Positions 1 to 8,409 of a stretch of 64,000 nt of DNA are shown here, piece after piece. The notes under the pieces were generated by a model that did not search any database, was not told where the DNA came from, and saw nothing but the letters and a program-made list of their open reading frames with translations. This DNA comes from Clostridium gelidum (lineage in GTDB: Bacteria > Bacillota > Clostridia > Clostridiales > Clostridiaceae): the NCBI RefSeq assembly GCF_019977655.1, contig NZ_AP024849.1:3257001-3321000 (forward strand), read 5' to 3'. The translations under genes were made by a program, and so were the position numbers. How positions within the stretch are numbered: position 1 is the first letter of the stretch; every line of letters begins with the position of its first letter.

Positions 1-178
1 ACAAGATCTTTCACCTATCTACTCCCCTTTAAAGAGATAACGAAAACTTTTATAGTATTGTGTAGCTCCAACAGTTGCTCCTAACATTAATCAGCTGACT
101 TGGTTCTACAAATGCACACTATCCCCCTATGCCTCTTACCATAACGTTAAAATTAAACTTTTATATCAAATAAATATG

Positions 179-628
179 TTAAAGATAATCATTAGTTATA
201 GTCATTATACCAGAAACTAAATTTCCTACTTCTTCACTTGACAATATAACTTTTAAAGTATCTATAAATGATTTTTCAGTCTTAACTATAACTTCACAAG
301 TCTCTTCCTCACATTCAACATCATTAATTTGATTCAAAATAGGGTTTACTTCATCAAAAACATGACCTTCTAACACGATAAAACTAGGATAAATAATTGC
401 ATCATGACTTAATGAAAATAATTTATAACTATAATCTTCAAAATATTTTGCTTTTAACACATATACTAACTCAAAACTTCCCCGTTTATGTCCATTCGTT
501 TTATTAATCACTTCTGTAAAAACATATCCTCCAGTTTCCTTTTCAAGATAGGCTGATTGTTCCTCCAATATTTTCTTTGGTGTATTAATACTTTTTTTAT
601 CTAAATTCTTTCCCCAAAAACTTTCCAT
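179..628 (-). CDS. hypothetical protein coupled to EEP nuclease
   Basis: I do not recognise this 149-residue protein. It has no membrane segment or signal peptide, an acidic Cys-containing stretch near residues 103-110 (VECEEETCE), and mixed alpha/beta character. It starts 3 nt after the stop of the upstream nuclease gene (632-1429), and its GAGG ribosome binding site lies inside the last codons of that gene, so the two are almost certainly translationally coupled. That arrangement suits a partner, inhibitor or immunity subunit of the nuclease, but this is inference from context. Nothing follows it before the window edge at position 1. Confidence 0.7.
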   Translation of the reverse strand: MESFWGKNLDKKSINTPKKILEEQSAYLEKETGGYVFTEVINKTNGHKRGSFELVYVLKAKYFEDYSYKLFSLSHDAIIYPSFIVLEGHVFDEVNPILNQINDVECEEETCEVIVKTEKSFIDTLKVILSSEEVGNLVSGIMTITNDYL

Positions 629-631
629 ATA

Positions 632-1429
632 TTATACCTCCATCACCGAAAATTCTATTGGTAAATGGTCACTTACCATTATTCGTGTATTATTTTTTAC
701 TAGTATATCATCTTCAATTTGAGTTATTATATTTAGCTTTTCTTCTTCAAAACGTGAAATAAGTTGTGGTCTTATGATTACTTGGTCAAAAATATGCCAA
801 AAAATTTCTTCTGCCGTACTTCCAGAATAATAATATGTACCCGCTACCCCTTGAAAGTCTCCAAATTTATTCCACATTGGATTATAAAACATATTATACT
901 CTCTTTGTTTAACAGTCCTCTTAATCTTCAAAGCAACATCTTTTGATGATACAGAGTGTAATCCTGTAATTTTAGTCATACACCCTTCAAAAGGGTCAGC
1001 ATTAAAATCTCCAACTATTATAGTGTTATTAGTTTTATATTTACATTCTAGTTTTTCTATGTGACTTACAATCTCTGATATCTCTATTCTTCTGTCTTCA
1101 TCTTCTGCATAAAGTTTGCTTGGTAAATGAACCGCTGCTATTATTTGCTTTTCACTTTTATTAACTTCAAGTATTTTTATAGTATAATATTCTGTCTCAT
1201 TACAATGTTTTATCTTATTAGGTTTACTCTTTGACAGGATTTTTATTCTTTTGCAATTACTCATAATTTTGTACATTATAATTTTATTACTTTGCATTTT
1301 TTTTAATAAATCATTAATATCATCTCCATATTCAGCAAGTATAATCATATCATAATCATTCTTTACCGATAATTTCACTATATAATCATTAATAATTTCT
1401 TTATTAGCATTCCAAAATAAATATTTCAA
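632..1429 (-). CDS. endonuclease/exonuclease/phosphatase (EEP) family hydrolase
   Basis: The 265-residue protein carries the full catalytic set of the metal-dependent EEP (DNase I / ExoIII-like) superfamily: WNAN at 6-9, the metal-binding Glu at 33 (ILAEYG), His101 in AVHLPSK, GDFNADP at 140-146, and the terminal SDHLP with Asp254-His255. The family cleaves phosphodiester or phosphomonoester bonds in nucleic acids, nucleotides or lipids; the substrate here cannot be read from sequence. Translation appears to start at TTG, with GAGGTG about 7 nt upstream. A promoter-like TTGATA-N17-TATCAT lies about 150 bp upstream (1577-1599 region). It forms a two-gene unit with the small downstream protein. 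Confidence 0.85.
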   Translation of the reverse strand: MKYLFWNANKEIINDYIVKLSVKNDYDMIILAEYGDDINDLLKKMQSNKIIMYKIMSNCKRIKILSKSKPNKIKHCNETEYYTIKILEVNKSEKQIIAAVHLPSKLYAEDEDRRIEISEIVSHIEKLECKYKTNNTIIVGDFNADPFEGCMTKITGLHSVSSKDVALKIKRTVKQREYNMFYNPMWNKFGDFQGVAGTYYYSGSTAEEIFWHIFDQVIIRPQLISRFEEEKLNIITQIEDDILVKNNTRIMVSDHLPIEFSVMEV

Positions 1430-1576
1430 TTTGGCACACCTCTATCTAACTAAAACATATAACCACGTAGTAGTATATGCACTTCTTATTTTTATAAAAT
1501 TTCATTATTAAACTAATTATATATCCTTTGTTACAAACTGTAAATCAGCATTCCTTAATCATGATACTTTTTCGTC

Positions 1577-1599
1577 GTTAAAATATCAATTTTATTTAG
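1577..1599 (-). promoter_or_regulatory. candidate promoter upstream of EEP operon
   Basis: On the minus strand TTGATA is followed after 17 nt by TATCAT, a reasonable sigma-A promoter. The surrounding ~20 bp (consensus AATAAAATYGATATTTTAA) recurs at 3545-3566 upstream of the ATPase gene. Confidence 0.4.
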
Positions 1600-1612
1600 T
1601 AACTCAAATAAA

Positions 1613-1652
1613 AACAGAAGTGGTATAAAACTTCATTTATACTACTTCTGTT
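1613..1652 (-). terminator. rho-independent terminator after ATPase gene
   Basis: A long stem (AACAGAAG... pairing with ...CTTCTGTT, about 17 bp with few mismatches) lies just after the ATPase stop codon at 1664. Confidence 0.7.
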
Positions 1653-1663
1653 TCCATGATTAT

Positions 1664-3289
1664 TTATTTTATTTCAACATCTTGACAATATAAATATCCA
1701 CTTTTTGCATTAGCTTTTAAGTCTTTTGAAAATATTTCAACGGCTCTCTGTCTATCTATAGCACTTTCATTAAATGCAACAGATAAATCCAACATATATA
1801 GGAGTCCTCTTACTCCTCCTTCTGTATAATATTTTCTTCTTCTAGTTCTTCCCTTATCATGTAAAGCACCTTGCATTATTAAATTTCCATACGTATTTGC
1901 TTGTAATCTTGATATAGTAAAATACACATTAGCTGGTATTTTATTTATTTTGCTTTTATTTTCTGTTTCAGTTTTTTTATTTCTTTTGCTCAACTTAGAT
2001 ATAATATCATGAAGTAATTCCATATCTTGTTCATTCAATCTATTAAACGATAATATTTGATCATTCACTATAGAATATACAGCCTCTTGAACATCCTTTT
2101 GAGAAATAGCTTGCTTACTACTAGTATCATCTATTTTAACTCTTTTTGCTAAATTGTCATAAGAATGCTTAAGTATCTCTATATATCTTCTTATATTCCC
2201 ATTTGCTAAATATGCTGATAAAACAAATACTCTTTCATTTTCGAATATTTCCATATAACTACTTGCTGTATCTTCTTTTTTAAATTCATTTAACCTTTTG
2301 TTAGTCATTTCTTTAAAAAAATCTAAATATTCATCATCTAATTCATCCAAATCTAAATACTCTACAACAGCATCATGTCCCATTTCAAAGTTAAATGAAT
2401 CACCTTTTGTTTTTGATGGATAATATGTTATCGGCGTCGGATATGCTGTTGCACAAAAATATACTGGATTTATTTCTATGTCCTCGCCTCCAGATCCTCT
2501 CACAAGCTTTAATAATCTAAAAACTTCAATCTGAGCTTCTTTCGAAACTTCTGAACATTCATCAATTAAAATATACGAATATGAATTACCTAATATATTT
2601 CTTAATTCTCTAAAAAACTCTAATATGAATGTTGCTGCATCTTCGTGTGCTAAATTGCTTCCCAAGAATTTCAATTCTGTATTTAAACCATTTTTAGCTT
2701 GTACACTTCCTTTTACATTTACAACAGAACTTTGCATTGTACCCTCAATAATATCAGTTTCTTCCCTTAATTCTTTTATTAATTGCTCTTTAAGACTATA
2801 TGTTAAATTTTTAGTAAGAGTCTCACTTAAATTTCTAATTTCTTCAAGCAATTCATCAAAATTTTCTTCCTTATTAAAACCAAACATTTGTCCTATTTTT
2901 TTTATTGATTTAACTAAATCTTTGTTTCCAGAAAGTTCTATACTACTTCTATTCTTTTTTACAGTATCAATGGTAGATTTTACAATATTATTATATAGGT
3001 GTAATCTAAATGATACCATATCTCTTTCAATCCATTCACTTACGCCAGCTAATGATATGTATACTGGTAATATTTTAAGCTTATCATATTTCTCCAAGCA
3101 CCTATTATTTATCATTTTTAATATGTGAGTTTTTCCTGTCCCACGTATACCCTCTACAATATAATTTTGACCAGTAGGTGTTATAAATTTTTCGATATCT
3201 AGTATTAGATTAGTATGAGTATTCGGAAAAAAGCCTCCTGCTTGAGCATCATGCTTAAAAAACTCTGCATCTATTTGTACTATATTCAT
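1664..3289 (-). CDS. AAA/ORC-type P-loop ATPase
   Basis: A 541-residue ATPase with Walker A GIRGTGKT at residues 47-54 and Walker B ILIDECSE near residue 240, followed by a CATAYP segment suited to a sensor strand. The order matches the ORC1/CDC6-like STAND/AAA ATPases found in bacterial defence and mobile elements. The middle (about 100-220) is helical and Lys/Glu-rich, and the C-terminal third looks like winged-helix or helical sensing domains. The start at 3289 is chosen because AGGGGG lies 9 nt upstream; an in-frame ATG at 3313 lacks a good site. The gene sits between the ParB/Mrr pair and the EEP pair, all co-oriented, with its own terminator. Confidence 0.8.
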   Translation of the reverse strand: MNIVQIDAEFFKHDAQAGGFFPNTHTNLILDIEKFITPTGQNYIVEGIRGTGKTHILKMINNRCLEKYDKLKILPVYISLAGVSEWIERDMVSFRLHLYNNIVKSTIDTVKKNRSSIELSGNKDLVKSIKKIGQMFGFNKEENFDELLEEIRNLSETLTKNLTYSLKEQLIKELREETDIIEGTMQSSVVNVKGSVQAKNGLNTELKFLGSNLAHEDAATFILEFFRELRNILGNSYSYILIDECSEVSKEAQIEVFRLLKLVRGSGGEDIEINPVYFCATAYPTPITYYPSKTKGDSFNFEMGHDAVVEYLDLDELDDEYLDFFKEMTNKRLNEFKKEDTASSYMEIFENERVFVLSAYLANGNIRRYIEILKHSYDNLAKRVKIDDTSSKQAISQKDVQEAVYSIVNDQILSFNRLNEQDMELLHDIISKLSKRNKKTETENKSKINKIPANVYFTISRLQANTYGNLIMQGALHDKGRTRRRKYYTEGGVRGLLYMLDLSVAFNESAIDRQRAVEIFSKDLKANAKSGYLYCQDVEIK

Positions 3290-3544
3290 TTCACATTTCC
3301 CCCTTAAATTCATTTATATAACTATACCACTATTAATAGGTATTTTTTGTAATATTATGTCTACAATTCAAATTTTATATGCATGTTCAATATACTAATT
3401 CAGTATTTGCAATTTTAAATTTGCATTGCAAAAAAGTTAACTGACAATATTATATAACAACTATTATCATTGATTTGATAGTGAACATATCAACATCGAA
3501 GCTCATCATTTATTTTACCATGCTAATTTAAAATTCTATTTAGT

Positions 3545-3566
3545 CTTAAAATATCGATTTTATTCC
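3545..3566 (-). promoter_or_regulatory. repeated promoter-like motif upstream of ATPase
   Basis: This matches the motif at 1577-1599 in 18-19 of about 20 positions. It lies about 255 bp upstream of the ATPase start and just downstream of a terminator. The -10 match is weaker than at 1577. Confidence 0.3.
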
Positions 3567-3570
3567 AAAG

Positions 3571-3598
3571 AAAAAGAAGAGGTAATTCTCTTCTTTTT
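3571..3598 (-). terminator. terminator after Mrr-like gene
   Basis: AAAAAGAAGAG pairs with CTCTTCTTTTT across a 6-nt loop, 12 nt after the Mrr-like stop codon. It works as a bidirectional hairpin with a T tract. Confidence 0.7.
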
Positions 3599-3609
3599 AA
3601 TCCCCCTCC

Positions 3610-4425
3610 TTACTTTGCTCCATTTATATCAAGGCTATTATATTTTTCTTCAATATAATTAAATGCATTGTTTGATTTTCTTTTTTTTAACAAAAGACCT
3701 ATTAAATCTTCACTATCAAATAATATTATCTGAGTATTATTCGCATACTCTTTAGCTTTTTCGGTAAATCCACAATGACTAATGAAAAGCAATTTAATGC
3801 ATTTTATTTCCAGTATATTATTCGATTCCATTAAGTAATATATTTCATCTTTAATTAATTGCTTAATTTCTGCTGGCTTAACTTTATTGTTATAACACTT
3901 CACTTGCCCATATACTTCTATTGGGAATATAATATTGTTATTTAATATTCCTATATTCTGTTCTCCTATTATATCAATGCCTCCATCATAACTTTTTTTA
4001 ATCACTTCACATTTAACACCTAAATCTTCCATAACTTTCACTACTAATTCCTGATAAAAATATCCTTTTTTACTCTCATCTTCATGTTTCAATATATATT
4101 CTAATTTTTCTTTATAGGCATTCTCATCTTCTTTATAATCACTTCTAATATTCTTTATATAGAAAAATGGATATACTTCCTCTATGCATAAATTCTGCTT
4201 CATCTTATCTAATTTTAATTTTTGCTTTATTATTTCGATAAGAGCAGTATATGCTGGCGAGTTTCTATCGATTAATTCCTCCTCAATAAAATCAATATCT
4301 ACTTCACATAAATTAGATACTTCTGACGCTCTCTCACATAAATAATCAATGCATTCCATCTTACTTTCATTAAAATTTAATATAATATATTCTGCAATTG
4401 TATTTAATACCCTTTTATTACGCAT
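3610..4425 (-). CDS. Mrr-like restriction endonuclease domain protein
   Basis: A 271-residue protein whose C-terminal half has the Mrr/PD-(D/E)XK pattern: Glu126 on the leading helix (YQELVVKVMEDLG), YDGGIDIIGE with the catalytic Asp at about 151, and GQVKCY at 173-178 supplying the Q-x-K element. The N-terminal 90 residues are helical and unassigned. The family cleaves DNA, often modified DNA. Its ATG lies inside the last codons of the upstream ParB-like gene (8-nt overlap), so the two proteins are probably made in fixed ratio and may act together. Confidence 0.8.
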   Translation of the reverse strand: MRNKRVLNTIAEYIILNFNESKMECIDYLCERASEVSNLCEVDIDFIEEELIDRNSPAYTALIEIIKQKLKLDKMKQNLCIEEVYPFFYIKNIRSDYKEDENAYKEKLEYILKHEDESKKGYFYQELVVKVMEDLGVKCEVIKKSYDGGIDIIGEQNIGILNNNIIFPIEVYGQVKCYNNKVKPAEIKQLIKDEIYYLMESNNILEIKCIKLLFISHCGFTEKAKEYANNTQIILFDSEDLIGLLLKKRKSNNAFNYIEEKYNSLDINGAK

Positions 4426-5578
4426 TTGGATACATCTCTAAATATTTTAATAACTTTTCACTTGATTTATTTATTTCAATTAGCTTATTTTTGAATATAA
4501 CCGCATACTTTTCATTAATTGGAAATTGTCTTAATGTTTTTATTGCAGCATCTACTTTTTGTTTAAGGTGCTTTAATTCTTCTTCCTCTTGATTGACATC
4601 TGATTCTAATATGCTCCTTATTCCATTAGCTGCATATCCAAAAGCATCACGATAATCTTGTATATCTTTAAATTTCTGTAATAAATCCTCAAAATCTTTA
4701 TTTTTATATTCGCATATTATATCTCTCAATGTCTTTGAACTTATATTTTCATTTATAGCTATCTCAATAATTTTAGGAAATGCATATAACAATTCCTTTC
4801 TTTTTTCAATAGTCTCTTCTTCTTCTTCACTTAATTTATCATTATCCATATCCCAAATAAATTTACCTTTATCAGTTGAATATCCAAATAATGCTCTTAT
4901 ACCATAACTTACCTCAAATACTTCTAAGTATTTATAATCGTTTCTATCTAATTCTTGCACATTTTCAACTAATTCTTTATAAAAAACATACCTAAAAACA
5001 GCACTTTTAGTCCTAGCTAACGATATTCCAATATCTTCGCCAATTTTTTTAAAAATCTGATTTTCGGATTTATTGTGTTCTATTTTTTTAGTTATCATAT
5101 AGGTATCATATAAGTGTTTACTTTTGGGTATCTCATGCCAATCTGTAACAATCATTATATTATTTATACCTTGTATTCTTTTTCGCTTCAACAGAAATTC
5201 AATATCGCTCTCTCCTTTAGCTTTTACTAATAAGTTAACTGGTATTGGTTTATTTATATCGTAACTCCCTTTCATAGAATTTTCAAGTATACATGCTAAT
5301 CGTGTGTTCCCATCTACTACAATATATTTTTTATCTAGCGGTATTTCTCCTATTATATCCAACTCATTTTTACTTAAATCGCTTATGAGCATAACTGAAA
5401 TTTTATTAGACCATACTAATCCTGCTCTCATGCCAACTAAAAGTTCTCTTACTTTCGGGGCATGTATTAATCTGTCCTTGATTTCCTCCTGTGTACAATT
5501 AACCCCTCCACCAAATCTCGGATTATTTTTATCTAACATAATTTCTTTAACTAATATTCCCCTGTTATATTCTTCCAC
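4418..5578 (-). CDS. ParB/sulfiredoxin-fold protein
   Basis: About 386 residues. VVDGNTRLACI (residues 87-97) is the ParB/Srx-type catalytic or nucleotide-binding motif (compare GERRxRA), followed by a helical HTH-like region around GEDIGISLARTKSAVFR. The C-terminal part is Glu-rich and probably coiled coil. ParB-fold proteins of this kind occur as CTP/ATP-dependent DNA-binding or nuclease subunits, often outside partition loci. The chosen GTG start (5578) has GGGGGAG 8 nt upstream; the ATG at 5611 adds 11 residues but lacks a site. No ParA gene is adjacent, which argues against a partition role. It overlaps the Mrr-like gene by 8 nt. Confidence 0.75.
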   Translation of the reverse strand: MEEYNRGILVKEIMLDKNNPRFGGGVNCTQEEIKDRLIHAPKVRELLVGMRAGLVWSNKISVMLISDLSKNELDIIGEIPLDKKYIVVDGNTRLACILENSMKGSYDINKPIPVNLLVKAKGESDIEFLLKRKRIQGINNIMIVTDWHEIPKSKHLYDTYMITKKIEHNKSENQIFKKIGEDIGISLARTKSAVFRYVFYKELVENVQELDRNDYKYLEVFEVSYGIRALFGYSTDKGKFIWDMDNDKLSEEEEETIEKRKELLYAFPKIIEIAINENISSKTLRDIICEYKNKDFEDLLQKFKDIQDYRDAFGYAANGIRSILESDVNQEEEELKHLKQKVDAAIKTLRQFPINEKYAVIFKNKLIEINKSSEKLLKYLEMYPNA

Positions 5579-5858
5579 AAAATCCACTCCCCCATTTATA
5601 CTTATTACCATAATTTTACATTAAGCTTCTCTTAATTTCAACCCTTATTCTTAATTTATGTTATAATGTGTAAATAATTGTAGATTCTAAAACAATTTAA
5701 AAAGATAGTGTTAAAGTACTTATTACTTATTAAATCTGTCATTATACAACTAATTCACTACTTATTCTTTATTTCTGGAATTTAAATTCAAAAACATACA
5801 CTTTATCATTAAGAAGCTTTTGTGTATAATTATAAAGTCATGCTTTTATTACAACAAA

Positions 5859-5888
5859 AAAGGCGTAGAAATCACTTCCTACACCTTT
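5859..5888 (-). terminator. terminator after receiver-like gene
   Basis: The stem AAAGGCGTAG / CTACACCTTT (one G-U pair) followed by a T-rich run on the minus strand lies about 20 nt after the stop at 5908. Confidence 0.65.
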
Positions 5889-5907
5889 ATTTTCATCTAA
5901 TATATTC

Positions 5908-6255
5908 TTATATTCTATTTTCTGTATAACCATAAATATATACCTCAACATTATTCTCTATGAAGCCTCTTTCTCTAGCTCCTATTAGTGTGTGGTACAT
6001 ATTATCCCTTCCAACAACATTATCTGTATGAATATATACTTTCCTTGGGCTTATTCCATTCTCACACATGTATTTGACGACATCATAGCCAGTCTTCTCA
6101 ATTCCATCTTCATCTATACCTAAATCATGATCTAATGATAATATATTTATTTTACTAGTATTTAAAATCTCAATAGCTTCATCATAATTTCTTGCAATAA
6201 TAAACCCATCTGGACACTTCCTTAGGTCATCCACATACAAATTAACTAAGTCCAT
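5908..6255 (-). CDS. cyclic-phosphate processing receiver-like (cREC) protein
   Basis: A 115-residue single-domain protein. LYVDDLRKCPDGF at the N-terminus and LSLDHDLGIDEDG near residues 39-51 fit the receiver-like fold of the cyclic-phosphate processing (cREC) family, with a conserved VYIHTDN strand later. This family is tied by gene neighbourhood to RNA repair and cyclic-phosphate handling; its activity is poorly known. It is a stand-alone unit with its own AGAGAGGTG ribosome binding site and terminator, next to the nuclease cluster. Assignment is by motif recognition only. Confidence 0.65.
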   Translation of the reverse strand: MDLVNLYVDDLRKCPDGFIIARNYDEAIEILNTSKINILSLDHDLGIDEDGIEKTGYDVVKYMCENGISPRKVYIHTDNVVGRDNMYHTLIGARERGFIENNVEVYIYGYTENRI

Positions 6256-6737
6256 TTTAAACGCACCTCTCTATTATGTTAATATAGTCAAAGTAATTAA
6301 CTCTATTATAGTCTAATGACTTCTTAAAGCAAGTTACATTACTTTACTGCCTTCTCATCAAATTTAATCTCACTTTCTGAGAATCACTTCCAACACTTAA
6401 TTCTACATGATATGGATTAATCAAAAACAGCTTTAGCAATATTAGCTAATTTCTTTCTAGAGTGTGCAAGTTCAACTGTTGGCACTAAAATAAGAATCTA
6501 ACTTTTTCTAGCAAATGTAAACCTAGCCCCCCCTCTATACATAATGATATTGAATAGGTGTATTAGAATGTTTTTAATTGCACTTATTCTGGTTATGTGA
6601 ACACTATTATACCTCTTAAATCGTCTGCAGAGCACCTTCTAAGTAATTCTGTGATAGCTTAAAGTGAAGATTTTATCATAGATATAGCTATCCAAAATTA
6701 CTACACTTCTAAACCAAATAAAAAAGAAAAGGTTCAT
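6256..6737. other. gene-free stretch
   Basis: No coding region, tRNA or clear hairpin is seen in these ~480 bp beyond the presumed promoter of the receiver-like gene. A run of C residues near 6530 is the only compositional oddity. Confidence 0.5.
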
Positions 6738-7403
6738 TTAAATCTCTTCTGATACTAATTTAACATACTTCTTTAATGTATTTCTGCTAATATTATGCTT
6801 GTTCATCAAATCAATTTGCTTAATGCTCCTATTACTTGAAAACTCTTTTATATCTGTTCTTAAATCATCTGTCATTTTATCAAGCGTATTATTCTTTCTA
6901 CCGCTTGCCTTCTCGCTTGCTTGTATACCTTGTTTAATTCTCTTGACTATTATTTCTCTTTCCTTTTGTACTCTATCTAATTCAACAATTAGCAATAATT
7001 TTATAGTGCTTTCTAACGCCGTCTTAGCCACCAAGTCTTGTTCATGTGCTACCCTTGTTAAATTCTTTATATAATCAGTTCCTACGGTCATATTATCAAT
7101 GAACACTAAATTGATACCTTTTTTCATTAATTCCATGAATTTTTTATAACCTTCTTCTGCTTGTCTTGTGAAACGTGATATTTCCTTGAATACAATTGTA
7201 TCTCCATCATGTAGTAAACTTTCTAGCCTTATCCAATTAGGTCTATTGAATGTTGATCCTGTGCAATCGTCTTTAAAACTTAATGTATATTCGATTTTAT
7301 TATTTTCTGCATATGCTTTTAAACTCTTCTCTTGTCTGTTAAAACTTTGTTTGTCTGATGCTTCCTTTGTTGATATTCTCATGTAGCTAAAATAATTACT
7401 CAT
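6738..7403 (-). CDS. serine recombinase (resolvase/invertase)
   Basis: A 221-residue small serine recombinase. SYMRISTKEASDKQSFNRQ at the N-terminus holds the catalytic Ser and Arg of the resolvase fold, and VFKEISRFTRQAEEGYKKFMEL carries the conserved R-x-x-R helix. The C-terminal ~40 residues (MNKHNISRNTLKKYV) form the HTH that reads the crossover site. The start is set at ATG 7403 because GAGGTG lies 6 nt upstream. A dead relative is present at 22059-22448, and both have a 15-codon ORF nearby. Confidence 0.9.
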   Translation of the reverse strand: MSNYFSYMRISTKEASDKQSFNRQEKSLKAYAENNKIEYTLSFKDDCTGSTFNRPNWIRLESLLHDGDTIVFKEISRFTRQAEEGYKKFMELMKKGINLVFIDNMTVGTDYIKNLTRVAHEQDLVAKTALESTIKLLLIVELDRVQKEREIIVKRIKQGIQASEKASGRKNNTLDKMTDDLRTDIKEFSSNRSIKQIDLMNKHNISRNTLKKYVKLVSEEI

Positions 7404-7583
7404 ACTGTCCACCTCATATTATTATTACATGTCAATTTAACTATAGTTTATTTGATACTCTTATTATATAGTTATTTAATCTATTGGTCAATATATCTTG
7501 ACACTTTTGTTAAAAACATTTCAATAAATAGTTATTCTGACGCTTATATTTATAAGCTAATTTAGTTGACTAAATTTAAAGCC

Positions 7584-7657
7584 TTTGATATGCTATATAC
7601 TAATATAAGAATATAAGAATATGATAATATAAGAATATTCGCATATAGTATATCAAA
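7584..7657. promoter_or_regulatory. candidate operator: 15-bp inverted repeat enclosing direct repeats
   Basis: TTTGATATGCTATAT at 7584-7598 is mirrored with one mismatch at 7643-7657. Between the arms ATATAAGAAT occurs three times. The block ends 16 bp before the RHH start codon, the place expected for an autoregulatory operator or an iteron-like site. Confidence 0.55.
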
Positions 7658-7673
7658 AGGAGTTATAAGAAAT

Positions 7674-7829
7674 ATGAAAGAAGAAAATATAACTAGGGTA
7701 ACAATTCGTGTACCAAGCCAATTATACGCTGATTATAAGAAAGTACTTATTGATAAGCATACTAATACCACCTATGACTTACTTCAACATATAAAAGAAA
7801 CTGTAGAACAGCATAATAAGGAGGAGTAG
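7674..7829 (+). CDS. small ribbon-helix-helix (CopG-like) protein
   Basis: A 51-residue protein with AAGGAG 8-13 nt upstream. RVTIRVPSQLYADYKK is typical of the beta strand and first helix of RHH repressors such as CopG/Arc, with a second helix after HTNTTYD. Such proteins bind DNA as dimers and usually repress their own promoter, here the repeat block immediately upstream. The next gene begins one base after its stop with GGAGG inside the last codons, so the two are coupled. Plus-strand transcription diverges from the recombinase gene. Confidence 0.75.
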   Translation: MKEENITRVTIRVPSQLYADYKKVLIDKHTNTTYDLLQHIKETVEQHNKEE

Positions 7830-7830
7830 C

Positions 7831-8085
7831 ATGACTAAAATTGAAAAAATCTATACATTTATCGAGAAATATTATGGAAATAGAGGTGCCTGGATTTCTG
7901 ATATTGCTTCTAAACTAGGAATATCAGAAAAGCAAGCTAATGTGCTTACGTATGCAGCTGGATTTAAAAGAGGAAAACGAAGTAATACAAATTCATTCAC
8001 AAATTTTTCACAGGATAAATCTGTAATATTGATAGCTGCAAATGTATGTGAAGAGAGTCTGTCAGATGAAAGTCTGGTAGTATAG
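7831..8085 (+). CDS. small winged-helix-like hypothetical protein
   Basis: An 84-residue protein coupled to the RHH gene upstream. Residues 1-50 (EKIYTFIEKYYGNRGAWISDIASKLGISEKQANVLTYAAGFKRGKR) look like an HTH or winged-helix fold with a basic tip; the C-terminal 30 residues look unstructured. I infer DNA binding, perhaps co-regulation of the recombinase locus. It ends at a perfect terminator hairpin. Confidence 0.6.
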   Translation: MTKIEKIYTFIEKYYGNRGAWISDIASKLGISEKQANVLTYAAGFKRGKRSNTNSFTNFSQDKSVILIAANVCEESLSDESLVV

Positions 8086-8107
8086 AAGGGCTTTAAAGCC
8101 CTTTTAA
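8086..8107 (+). terminator. terminator of RHH operon
   Basis: AAGGGCTTT directly followed by its complement AAAGCCCTT, then TTAAT, starts at the stop codon of the 84-residue gene. Confidence 0.8.
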
Positions 8108-8298
8108 TCGTAACATATGAATTTCATTGGATTGATTAATATTTTTCATTCATGATATTTTACGATAATTGTTTTAAGTTGTTGTTATATCTATAATTAG
8201 TTGTGCTTTATCTATGTAATTAATGGATTGATTTTTTAATAGTTGATAGATTATTAGATATGACACCTTTCCAACTGCTCCAATGCACAAAAACAAAA

Positions 8299-8322
8299 CC
8301 AGGGCTTATTCTTAAACCCTGG
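8299..8322 (-). terminator. terminator of the 15-codon ORF unit, copy 1
   Basis: CCAGGG and CCCTGG pair across a 12-nt loop; on the minus strand the stem is followed by TTTTGTTTTT. The same hairpin recurs at 22713-22736. Confidence 0.8.
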
Positions 8323-8361
8323 CTTCATTTTGAAATAAGTGTACTTATGGGGATTTAAAAA

Positions 8362-8409
8362 TTATTTTTGGAGTAATCCCCAATAATCATCTTCAAAATC
8401 GTTTCCCAT
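8362..8409 (-). CDS. 15-residue acidic peptide ORF, copy 1
   Basis: The ORF encodes MGNDFEDDYWGLLQK. It has a strong ribosome binding site (AGAGGTGATTGTC before ATG) and is followed by a perfect intrinsic terminator at 8299-8322. The whole ~190-bp unit, from an upstream TACCA...TGGTA inverted repeat to the terminator, is repeated at 22700-22900 with the peptide unchanged. It may be a real micropeptide, a leader peptide or part of an sRNA. I know of no family to assign it to. Confidence 0.45.
   Translation of the reverse strand: MGNDFEDDYWGLLQK

Noticed and set aside
1..178. Possible gene end at the left edge
   Set aside because: No continuous reading frame with coding character reaches the edge; likely the intergenic 3' flank of the first gene.
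2625..3128. Long plus-strand open frame opposite the AAA ATPase
   Set aside because: Antisense shadow of a gene with clear Walker motifs; no ribosome binding site.
5640..5900. Possible riboswitch upstream of the ParB-like gene
   Set aside because: Only AT-rich sequence and the terminator of the neighbouring gene were visible; no conserved aptamer core could be recognised.
7598..7640. Three ATATAAGAAT direct repeats considered as a CRISPR-like array
   Set aside because: Repeats are 10 bp, nearly contiguous and without regular unique spacers; an operator is a better reading.
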